This document shows, in pieces, positions 1 to 10,555 of a DNA stretch of 64,000 nucleotides. The DNA lies in assembly GCA_037976565.1 (NCBI GenBank), contig CP137675.1:16457330-16521329 (forward strand), read 5' to 3'. Positions within the stretch are counted from its first letter, which is position 1, and every line of letters starts with the position of its first letter. The DNA is from Mesocentrotus franciscanus (taxonomy: Eukaryota; Echinodermata; Echinoidea; Camarodonta; Strongylocentrotidae). The position numbers and the translations under genes were made by a program. The notes beneath the pieces are model-generated. The model searched no databases. It was not told where the DNA came from and worked only from the letters and a program-made list of their open reading frames with translations.

Positions 1-2573
1 AGTTTAAAGCAATTTATATCACATGTTATGATCACCGTTGAATTACTGGACCTACAAATATGTACACACCCATCTACAAGAATACTACGATCGCAGTGCT
101 TTTCTGAGGGGTCCATTTTCTCATATCTTAATTCATTTGTCAATTTTCAAGAATCGAAATGCTCCCACCATGTCCAAGGAAAATCAAGGAAAGACAAGAG
201 GCCTCATGTCTTTTTTTTCCCGCGAGATCTATAGTGCAGACTAGGCATGCACTTGATGATGCCTCCATCATTCTTCAAGTGCCTGCATCACTAGTCAAAA
301 CATGTATGATCAGGTAAAGAAAGAGGGAAGAATCCCCTCGGCGTCCAATCCGTCGTATGAGGTACAACATGATGAGCATTTCAGACGTCGTGAATGATTC
401 ATGCAATTATCCTCCTATTGAATGCGTATGCAATTTCAAGGAGGGTCTTTTGCAGAATGTCCTTATTTTCGGAATTCTATACAGTCATCGTCTTTCATAA
501 AACCCTTACCTCTTGTCGATTGCAATTTAAGATTTGAAACCATTAAATACTTATTTCTTTGTTCATTATCGAGGTCCGCATTATGTCTGGCGAAATGACT
601 TCTGATATAAAAACCGAAAATATTTACTCTCATTCTTTTTATTTCATAGAACAGTTAGTACTTGACATTTAGTTGGTGGGTGAAACCACCACCGGTGAAT
701 GATCATTTGTATTTTCGGTACTGCTTGCATTTAGCATCTCTTCCATCCATGTTCGTTCTTATTTATAATCTTTCTTTCCTTGATTGTGACATTTAAATCT
801 CTAATGAGACACGTGTGCGATTTGCCCGTGCGTGTGCACCTGGAACCCCCTGGTAATACATACGTTACAATACAAAGTGTAAAAATATAACTGAAAGCGT
901 TCGTTGCACTCTCCTCTGACATCTTACGCAGGTTTGATTGATTTGATTGTTCCATCAAACCCCTGTTGTATTCCCATGTTCAGCTGCTTTTAGTCACAAA
1001 TACAAGATCTATAACTCTATAATTGTCATGACTGTGGTATTCATATCAAGAGTTGGTTGGCCGAAAACAGGTCAGTCTACATGTTTGGAGGAAGAAGTAG
1101 TTTTTCGTGGGTCTTGTATGAAACAATAAAAAGGAAACTGATAAATTTAATAATGAAGTACTATACTAAATGCCAAACATTAATATCATGTAATTTCTGA
1201 AATATTGCCAGAAAGAACTTGGAACTCCTCACAATGATTCATGAAGAACAAAAGCGGTGGAACTGCAAGATAAATTTTCCAATCTAAATTGTCCATTTTG
1301 ATTATGCAATAGACAAACAAAATACGATATTCAGTATTATATGCACCAACCAATCGTCGGATTCTGGCAAAAGTTTTACCAGTGTCAACAGAATCTTAAA
1401 AGAAAATATATAAAATCATGACAACGATATAGTTTACTTTTTTTATTAACATATTATGTTAATAATAAAGTTTTTCATCTGATTCTGAAAGTTATCGGAC
1501 AAGCAAATACAGACATGTACATGTATATTAAAGAAAAAAAAATCGTTTGTACTTACATGACTTTGAAAAATGCTAGGGTTGGGTTTTAAAAGGGGAACAC
1601 GGGTCCCTTGTCCTTGTCCCTAAAAACCCACCAGTGTTGAAAGGTACATTCTTTTACTGGGCCTACGAATGGGAAAGTGGGATACGCCCTCTCTAATAAA
1701 ACCCCACCAACTTCCCACCAATTAGTGCATTAAACAGGAACATCACAGTCTAAATCATGTTCCATAGCTGCATACAGATGACTTAGATGCAATTTTCCTA
1801 AAACACATGGTATGTCGATGGAATTTCAAAGGAACTATTCAGTCAGTCATATGATGTTACAAGACCGGCACACACACGTGATCATCAATTTCCGGACCTT
1901 AACGAGCAATGAGTATTATTTCAAGAATGACATTATTTGATTACTCAGTGATTTTGGTGTTATTCATACGACATGAATTGATTGGTTCATAAATTGATTT
2001 CTCGCTTCCAGGGATTTGGATCTTTGTATAACTTTCTACACGACAAGGGATAGCGCTAAACCTACCTCCGTTCCCCTCTTGGCTGATTTACATCGCTTGT
2101 AACTCAGCGATTCGGGCAACCGACCGGAAAGGATAATACTCCCGAGAAAACATTAAGAATATCGATTAACACTGCAAGAATAGTAGCCATCTGCTTCCCT
2201 GAGCGGATGATTATTCCATCGTGAATGTTTCTTCAAAAACATTTAAGGATAAGGGTAGAAAATCATTATCTAAAAACGGAAGTTCGGAGATGACTTTGAA
2301 GCAATCGATTGCGCTTGTATGTCGTTTTGAAGAAAATACATTGTATGAACATATGAGATGCTTTAGCATCCATTAAACGTGACGCGTTTGAAAAGAATTG
2401 TACGTAAGTTTGCACTATACAAGAAGTAATGAATGATGAAAAATATGCAGAGATTGAAAACAAAAACGCGTCATTATCCTGTTCCAATATACTATTTCAA
2501 CATTTTCGTCAATCTTTCTTTAAATTTATTTCATTTCAATTATATACGCGTATATACTTATATTCATATAAAC
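1..2573. other. Non-coding, AT-rich region upstream of the first foldback
   Basis: No coding exon, RNA gene or complete mobile element is recognised here. The open frames are all under 80 codons and match no family I know. If the GPCR gene at 4867-5480 has long introns, this stretch may be intronic. I searched for exons carrying TM1-TM4 or a DRY motif and saw none. Confidence 0.5.
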
Positions 2574-2575
2574 TA

Positions 2576-3204
2576 CCGTGTGAGTCAAAAAAAGTTTACA
2601 CCTAGAAAATTGCTAATTATTTTAAAAATCATCTATGAACGGTACATTATTATACATCTTATGAAAGAGTGTTTTATCCCAAATCATTTGGTATCATTTT
2701 TGTGTGGTATGTGTTCATGCTTGGATGAACAGGAGGCATTGTTTGCGAGAGTGCAAAAATCGACTTGCGCCAAAGTTGCTTATCTGATGTTTAAATAAAA
2801 CAATTGGGATTTGGGTATTAAATCGGTTTTTGCAGATCCAAAATCATCCCTAACAAAATTAATCATGCCACACATATCAAATATCGAATATCAAATATCA
2901 ACGAACATGTTCGTGTGTGAAGCATATGCAATGCATTTCATTTGATACATTCAATTCATTCTCTCACTCCGCTAATCCCAACATAATACATGCTGTAGGC
3001 ACCACTTTGGCGCAAGTCGATTTTTGCACTCTCGCAAACAATGCCTCCTGTTCATCCAAGCGTGAACACATACCACACAAAAATGATACCAAATTATTTG
3101 GGATAAAACACTCTTTCATAAAATCTATAATAATTAACTGTTCATAGATGATTTTAAGAATAATTAGCAATTTTCTAGGTGTAAACTTTTTTTGACTCAC
3201 ACGG
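2576..3204. mobile_element. Long foldback TIR element with TA target duplication (Tc1/mariner-type ends)
   Basis: Two arms of about 200 bp (2576-2778 and 3002-3204) are near-perfect inverted copies separated by about 220 bp of unique spacer. Each terminus reads CCGTGTGAGTCAAAAAAAG inward and is flanked by TA (2574-2575 and 3205-3206). A TA duplication with terminal inverted repeats is the signature of Tc1/mariner-superfamily insertions. No transposase is present, so this is a non-autonomous foldback. The short open frames that read through both arms are by-products of the inverted duplication. Confidence 0.85.
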
Positions 3205-3206
3205 TA

Positions 3207-4866
3207 TAAGAGTTTTGGCTTGGGTAACGGTCAACGAAGAAAACAAAATTCGTTCTACATCCGAACTTGACCTGGTTGCCTAGCGTTCTTGGGTCACCAT
3301 GAAATCAAACACCCTAGAGGATTCCATTAAATACCACTCATATGTAATTTGACCATGATGATTTACAACGATAGCCAATGGACTCCTCTCCGCGGCGATG
3401 AGACGGTCGCAGATGCTTAGCCAAAGGCGTAGTTTAAGGAAAATTCATACTTATCGTTTTCTAAATTACGCCTTGTTCAAAGAATATCTTCGAATATCTT
3501 TTATAAACTTTCATGTTAAAATCAACTTTACGGTTCGTCCGTTTGAGCCGTTAAAAATTCGCGATATTTATTTCCTTCGTCATGATTATTTTCATCCGTC
3601 ACTGGAGGCTTCCTTGTCAAGTTTCTCATATCAGGAGGTTGTTTGTCTCGCTTTCTCGAAATTTCATTTGTTTGTAATATATGGTCCGTTTTTATACATT
3701 TCCCTACTGATGTATTTCTTTACCGTCGAGATTTGAGGAAAATGCGATTAACCTTCCGTATCCTAAGGGCGAAAGATAATCACTTGATAAGGCTCTCTGC
3801 CGATGTACTTGATTCAACTCTTAATATGTTAGAGTGTTTTGAATCGTCAAGTCTATGCAAAATAAATAGTCCAACCACTCGACTACATCAACACCGGGTC
3901 ACACAGATTTTATTTCATTTTTTTTGTAAATCAAGTATATCAACATGATTTTTACCATCAAGTTATTATGTCACAGTATATCATATAATATAGTCAAGGT
4001 TTGAATTTAATAAAATATTTAAAAAAAAACATAATTATAGCTGATTATGTTTCATGATTAGTCCGATGGAGATAGAAAATAGGTCTTTAAAAGGGTAATG
4101 ATCTCCCCCTTTGTCAATTCTCCTTACGTTTCCCCAGTAATTGTGGGGCAATGCAAATTAAAATACTACTCCTTAAACAGATCAAAAGAGGGATCAAATA
4201 AATAGATGTGAATTTGATGTGCCATATTATTTACTTGCTAGGACAATTTGGGTAATATTGATAATAATAACTAAAGGGTTGTCATAGTAATTAATTACGT
4301 TTTTACAATGCAACTAGCGTTCGTCGATGAATTGATAAATACTCGTCAGAAGAAGAAGAAAAATCATCGCAGCCATTTTTATTTTGATACTGCAGGGAAT
4401 AAAAATCACAATCTTAAATTTAAATATCAAGACAAGAAATCTGTGAAATGTATAATCTATGACATGCGTAACTATTCAACAGACGGATCCAATGTTCAAT
4501 TTCTTCTAAAATAGCTTTTTTTTTCGCTAATGGATGAGTCCTGCCGACAGGGAGTGCACACGCTCCCTGTGTCATAACATATTGTGCAAAAAAGACAATA
4601 AATTACTTAATTCAATGGAATTACTTGAAGGTAATTTTATCTCCATATTATCTACTTGAGAGGTAAGAGGAAAGATAAGGTAATAACAGAAATAAAGGTG
4701 TTTTGAAAGACTTATGGAATCGACAATCCAATAGCGACAGACCACATCTCAAAGCGATAGTACCAATAACGGTAGGCCTACTTACTACTCAATGTGATGG
4801 AACACATCAAACATGAGTGTTATTCATAACATAACTAATTTCTTATTGTTTTATTTGTTCTTTCAG
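3207..4866. other. Probable intron preceding the GPCR exon
   Basis: No exon was recognised between the foldback and the splice acceptor. The segment ends in a pyrimidine-rich tract (about 4845-4864) and AG at 4865-4866, a normal 3' splice site for the exon that follows. The ORF at 3398-3736 is 112 codons but has no receptor motifs and I do not call it coding. A short hexamer such as AATAAA occurs several times, as expected in AT-rich DNA. Confidence 0.6.
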
Positions 4867-5480
4867 TATCCTTCCTCGTCCATCTACCTGTTGCGATATA
4901 CCAGACGTTCAAGGTAGAAGCCAACGTGTGCGTCATGCCTATGGGTCCCGACAACGCCAACGAAAAATATTACTATCTCTTCTCCTTCATTTCCATGTAC
5001 CTGCTCCCTCTTATCATCATCCTCGTCTGCTACGCCAATATCCTCCTCATGGTGTGGCGAAAGTCGAGTGCTGGTACGGAGAGCGCAGCGGCACACGAGC
5101 GTTCCATACGCCAGAAACGCAAGATTACCCGGATGGTTTTCATCGTAGTACTGCTCTTCGCCGTCTGCTGGCTTCCCATACAATGCATTTTACTCTGGAA
5201 CAACTTTCATCCCAAATTCGCCCAGCCAATGAACCCCATCACACTGGGTAGTCTACACTTCTTCTCACTGTGTCTCAGCTACGCAAATTCATGCGTGAAT
5301 CCGTTTATATATGCATTTACCACGGCCAGTTTCAAGAAGCACTTCAAGCGGGTATTTGCCTTCTGTGTGGAACCGGAGGAGAGTACCGACGAGAAGCCGA
5401 CGGGAAACTCCGGCTATAGGAAAGCAGGCAAGTACGTTAATGAGTACTCCTCTGTCAACACCTGTGACACCAAATTGTGA
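4867..5480 (+). CDS. Neuropeptide GPCR (allatostatin-A/galanin/kisspeptin-type), last coding exon, TM4 end to C-terminus
   Basis: This is the terminal exon of a class A rhodopsin-like receptor, which would bind a peptide at the plasma membrane and signal through G proteins. The acceptor AG at 4865-4866 leaves a split codon (two bases in this exon), then 203 full codons and a TGA at 5478-5480. Counting from the first full codon, residues 1-14 are the end of TM4 and Cys21 is the expected extracellular-loop-2 disulfide cysteine. TM5 is about 36-63 with Pro47, and the third intracellular loop about 64-85 is basic. TM6 is about 86-112 with CWLP at 100-103, and TM7 about 125-150 contains NPFIY (the NPxxY motif) at 144-148. 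An amphipathic helix 8 (FKKHFKRVF) follows, with Cys166 as a palmitoylation candidate. The last four residues, DTKL, fit a class I PDZ-binding motif. FAVCWLPIQ and SYANSCVNPFIYAF resemble allatostatin-A receptors most, and VVLLFA.CW.PIQ also recalls kisspeptin receptors. I cannot separate these subfamilies without an alignment. TM1-TM4 are missing from the window. Confidence 0.92.
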
Positions 5481-6204
5481 GCTCTAAGCAAATCCTGACA
5501 GATTTTTTTTTCTGGAAAGAAGATAGGGACAGAATGTAAGTGATTGGATCTGTATGAACAGAATCAGATTGTCACATGGTTCAGTATCAAACCTGGTCGA
5601 CGATCAATAGTAGAGACAAGTGATTGATTAAAGAGCAAAACGTGTTGGGAATAGTAGAATGGGTTAGTACAAATGAAATCGAAGTTGGTGGCAAGATCAT
5701 TGAATGCAAGATCCATATTGGTGCAAAGAACATCATTCGGGCTTCAAGTGTGTAATTAAAGCCCCGATATTGAAGAGAACGTTCGGCGACGGAATCATAT
5801 GATTGAAGAGGTTGGAAGATTGAATGTAGACACAGGAGTCGCTGCTGATAGCCGAATAAGCAGGCTGCGTGAAGATATTGAGACTGCAATAGAGCTAAAC
5901 GACGTCTTACTGCTCTTATCTATTTCAGATCAAACATCAATCAAACGAACGGTGTTGGCGAGTCAAGCGAAGACAGTAGGCCATTGAGATGGTAAAATGT
6001 TAGCATAGTACAACCTGAAGTTAGGGGAATCAGGGCTGTATGTGAGATGGTTTGCAGATGAACCTGGGACGTAGCCGAGATGATTAGATGCGTCGTCCAG
6101 ACGTTAGTGAGTAGTATAATGGGTTCCGTTCCCGTTGTCTGCAAACAAGACAATAGCGAAAATGTGGATAAAAGTGAGATGCAGGGAATATACATGAAAA
6201 TAAA
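5481..6204 (+). terminator. 3' UTR of the GPCR gene with polyadenylation signal candidates
   Basis: Downstream of the stop there are ATTAAA at 5627-5632, another ATTAAA near 5754, and AATAAA at 6199-6204. Any of these could specify 3'-end cleavage. The strongest hexamer is the last, giving a 3' UTR of roughly 0.7 kb, but AT-rich DNA makes chance hexamers common. No coding exon follows. Confidence 0.4.
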
Positions 6205-7702
6205 GTAAATATGTTTGTCAGCTAAAGCTGGGCTAAATACTGAACAATCTCCCCGGCCTTGTCCATATTGTATCATAATCATGTTAAAGCACTTATTCTC
6301 CTAACCAACGTCAGGGCTATTCATGTCTCCTCAATGGGTCAAGAGGGGAACACAGACGTCGTGTGAGTCAGATAGTGGAGATTTCAGAGATAACCCTGTG
6401 TATTATATGTGGGACTACATACGTCTGATGTAGATGAACTTATTTCGGATAATACACTCCATGTGTGCACTGCTTCTATGTGGACAACGAAAAGAAAACT
6501 ATTGTATAACGTTGAAATATTTCCCAAAGGAACTACTATTTATCCACACCATCACATTCTCACTTCTCGATTTACATCACAAATGGCAGAGACGTGTTTT
6601 TGCAAACAACTCACTGAGCATCATATTCTGAATCAGCCATGACATCGGATTTTTCGACATTATTTCTAGCAGGGACTTATCATGCCTCATCAGTCGGATC
6701 GTTACTGGATTGGCTAATGGATTGACAAACTTGGGTGATTACTGGCAGTGATAACCTATAAAACCATGCCTGCTGATGGTCTGTACCTACGATGATGCGA
6801 TCGGACTTAGTGGCATCCCGGCACTATAGCTGCGGAATCCGATGACGTTCCGCAACCGCCCGAACGAACGTCCCATCTTCGAATTACATACATCCCCCAA
6901 CGGGTGCTTGGCTATTCGGATGAAATGTCACCGTTAAAGTGATCTCGAAAAATGACTCGGGCATTTTATGTCGATGTTTATCGCACTTTGGGTTTTTCTA
7001 TCTCTCTTTTCTGTTTTTCTTATCTTTTCGGAATTGAATGACAATTTTTTTCTGAAAGTAATGTTAAACTTTTGATGAACAAAAAGGGGAAAACGGTTAA
7101 AGAATAACTTAAACGGTTTGTCTCCTGCTATTAAATCCTTTCTCATGTAAACATAATTTGTAAGCGTTTATTTTAAAAATGAAACCGTTTACTTCTGTAA
7201 CACATTTACGGGATTCACCTGTCTTGTGTGTAATATATTTAATATTTTTCATCCACTTTTCAAAATGTATTTTTGGCGAGGCAAAACCTACAATCGAAAA
7301 TGTATAATGTCATTGATTATCTTAAGTAAAACTTTTTTATGGACGGTTTTACAGCATGTCACTGTCATAACAATGAAATAAAATTGATCATTCTAATTTG
7401 TTTAACATTTTGGAGAATTAATGAAATAATCAATTAATGATATCATCAAGTCAACAATAGTGTTTTAATTGCTATCATGGTTACAGACCATTTTTTCCAG
7501 CAGATATTCGACCATTAGCAACGTAGGTACATGGCAAATGATAAAACTCGTTTAATGTAATAAAAAATCTTTGTTGACATGAATGAAGACCATCAGGGTA
7601 GTAGGTACTTTCATTTACAGTGAATAGTTTTCCAATTATCGTATTGATACTTTCAATTTACTTGAAAACATGTATTATAGTAATCAAATATACCAAACAC
7701 AG
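6205..7702. other. Intergenic spacer, nothing recognised
   Basis: I see no gene, RNA gene or complete element. Open frames are under 80 codons and unfamiliar. The 3' UTR of the receptor may extend into the first part. Confidence 0.5.
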
Positions 7703-8563
7703 AGGCTTCGGTTGACTGGAATAGCACTATTAATCTGAGTGGTGCATGCTTCCCCGGAGAAGGTAGTCACAATGCCTGTCGCCGAAGAGCATAATTTTAC
7801 CGGTGCCTCAAAAAAAGTGCATGGAATATTTTATTTAAATCCCCCATCAAAATGTGAAAAAACTGAAAATTTAAACTATAAAAATTGTATCTAAAAATAA
7901 AGTTCATTACACACCTTTGTCAAGAATGCACACAGTACGCTTGCGAAGAGCCCTGCGCTAGCTGCCCATACCACATCACAGTGTGGCATGGGCAGCGCCT
8001 GCCACACCAGCGCCTGGCACACAGTGGTATCCACGTTTGACGTCACGCAATATCCCTTTTTTTCATGGTAGAAGTATGTTTATCACCATTCGGATATTTT
8101 ATTTCATGCGGGATGTAACAAGAATTATAACCCACATCAAAAACTTCCAGTGCAAGGGTTGCCCGTGGATGGCTCACCTGGCAAGAAATACTGCCACCAT
8201 GGAGAAAAATGGATCTTGCGTGGCATCGAATGGGGTACATGTATATCATGGATATATCCCGTTTGCCCTCCTCGTTCGCAATCGGCCAATTGTGATATCG
8301 TCACTATGTCCACTGTGTGGCATGCAATGCGCTGCCCAACTCACACTTCGATGTGGCATGTGCTAGCGTTGTGTGCGTATTTTGGACAAAGATGTGAGTT
8401 TAAGTTAATTTTCAGATGTACTTCTTTATAACTGACATTTTTTCTAGTTTTTCAATTTTTTGATGAGGACTACAAATCAAATATACCATGCACTCTTTTC
8501 GAGGCACCGGTAAAATCATGGATCATCGGTGACTGGGTTAGTGCTATGCCAGTCAGCTGAAAG
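7703..8563. mobile_element. Foldback element with imperfect long arms and an internal hairpin
   Basis: The inner arms 7794-7960 and 8345-8516 are inverted copies; each ends in ATTTTACCGGTGCCTC. Similarity resumes outside this in the pair around 7703-7735 and 8528-8563 (sharing GACTGG.ATAGCACTA), so the inverted structure is larger than the inner arms. Near the centre, 7961-7975 (GCTGCCCATACCACA) pairs with 7982-7996 with one mismatch. No transposase is visible. The exact ends and target duplication are not clear, so the superfamily is left open. Confidence 0.7.
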
Positions 8564-8763
8564 AATCCATGAATTCAACTGCAGCCTCTCAATGCACTTT
8601 TATTTGATTAAAAGACGAAACGTGAACTAAAAATGTATCATTTATAGATATGTAAATAAGAAGAATGTACATGCATTGTAAATGTTCTGTATCTAGTGTA
8701 AATAGATCGTAATATATTATATTTGTGTTCGACAGATCTCTATGGTGCTGCACTGTAGGAATA

Positions 8764-8981
8764 CACCCTTTCACGGTTACAAGAGTGCGCATGCGCTGAC
8801 ATTGGCGCCATTTTAAATTACGAGTAAACAAAGTTGTTTAATCGTAATTAGTAATTAAGTATTCAGGTTGATGTGAGCGCACAGCGCAGGCAGAGACGCA
8901 ACAATACATGCGCATCTGAAAACATTGATGACGCAATGTTTACTCGCTAATTAAAATGGCGACCTTAACCGTGAAAGGGTG
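8764..8981. mobile_element. Short TIR element (MITE), ends CACCCTTTCACGGTTA
   Basis: A 218-bp element has inverted ends. The left starts CACCCTTTCACGGTTA and contains GGCGCCATTTTAAATTACGA. The right is its inverted counterpart, with TGGCGACCTTAACCGTGAAA and GGGTG at the tip. The centre holds a GCGCATGCGC-type palindrome. The flanks AAT/AAT suggest a short target duplication, but TA versus a 3-bp site cannot be settled by eye. It has no coding capacity. Confidence 0.7.
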
Positions 8982-10524
8982 AATTGCGATAAACCACGCA
9001 TGACATTTCGGAATGACCCTCATCTTACATTTACCAGTCTAAATCCTCGTTATTCATAAAACGGATGAGTTACCTCCATTCATCCCTGAATAATTCAAAA
9101 GATACATTGAATAGAACTGAAAGCAAATATTATGTTGACTTCAACAAAAATTTAGACTTTGTTCTTGTGTAGGCCTTCTGTCTCTAAAAACTAATATGGT
9201 GTACTGCAGAGCATAAGAGTAACATGTCTTCTATTTGTAATAGATAACTCGTATGACCAAATGTATTGTTTTTAAAATTTATTTGGATGCTAATGAATAG
9301 TAATTTCTAAATTTTTCTTAAATTGTCGGTAAATACAAAATGGTTTGTATATTTACAAAAAGTCAAAATCAAAAAATAATCATACTTAGAAGACGATCAA
9401 TTTATCCGTTCAATCTAAATCTTAAATTTAAACCTTTAAATTGCATTGTTGCAGGTTATCTTGATTTATGTATGTTACTTTGTTTGGATGTGTCTCGTAA
9501 TGTAGTGTCAAAAAAGTGTAATTAAATGCAAAGATGACCAACCCGAATTTAAAGCGTGCGTTATTTACTGTTAAATGTTTCGAAGAAGAGTGTAGCAAGA
9601 ATACAAGTATTTAGCACGTGAAGCAGGCCTCAAAAGGATTGATTTTCGCAGCATTACTGAAATATGAAAGCTTCAATATGCGATTACACTTGATTGCGTA
9701 CCATATCATTTTATAGACAGTTTATCATTAGTGCAATAATTTTTAATGTGACATCTTGCAACTTGACTTCGAAGGTGAATGATAAATGAAACTTGCTAGG
9801 GAGGCAACCACTGATCTCGTCGACCATTTTGATTCTATAGTCCATGTAAAGGTAAAAATAAGACCAGTTCATTTTAGGATGAGATCATTTCATGGCCCAT
9901 CCAGGTCATAGTAGAAAATCGGCTCGTCGATCAGTTAACTAACATGAAATACGACTACTAATTTTCAAATGGATTCAGTTTTATCAGTAGTTTATCGTAA
10001 AGGAAATAGCACCTTTTGAGACTGGCTTGAATTTCATGATAACAAAGGAGCAATGTTTGTGATAAGAGTGTTTTAATATGAAGGGTAATGCAGACGTGAT
10101 TATCAAAATCTTAAAGATGAGAACAAAGAGTAAGTCTAATGCAACTAAAATTAATATTGTTGGTTTACAAAAAAATCAAATTGTAGGCTGGTGTATGTTT
10201 GACTGCATTGAAAGGATACAGGTCTAGTGAATGTATGATTTTTCATCAGTAAGAACTTCGGTATTTGAAGTCCTGATTTGCAAAAATTGATCGGGATCGA
10301 GTGACCTAAGCTACAGTATACTGACAGCGAAGGATAGATCATACAGGGCAAGAGAAAACCCTAAAGGGTTTCCTAATCCACACCTATAAGTATTGGAACT
10401 TTATGGAGATGTTCAATGAAAAATTATGTCTATAGCTTGCTGATTTTTACAAATCATCCCACTTATATCACCATCTCACTCTTCCCCCACCCTCCTCTAT
10501 CTCTCACTCTCTCTCTTTCTCTCA

Positions 10525-10555
<31 letters not shown>

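Noticed and set aside
2433..3200. Overlapping open frames on both strands with a shared QKKFTPRKLL-like peptide
   Set aside because: Both are readings of the two inverted arms of the foldback at 2576-3204; the shared peptide follows from the DNA repeat, not from a gene.
3398..3736. 112-codon open frame upstream of the receptor exon
   Set aside because: It lacks receptor motifs such as DRY or the TM1-TM3 signatures, has no clear splice sites, and its composition suits chance in AT-rich DNA.
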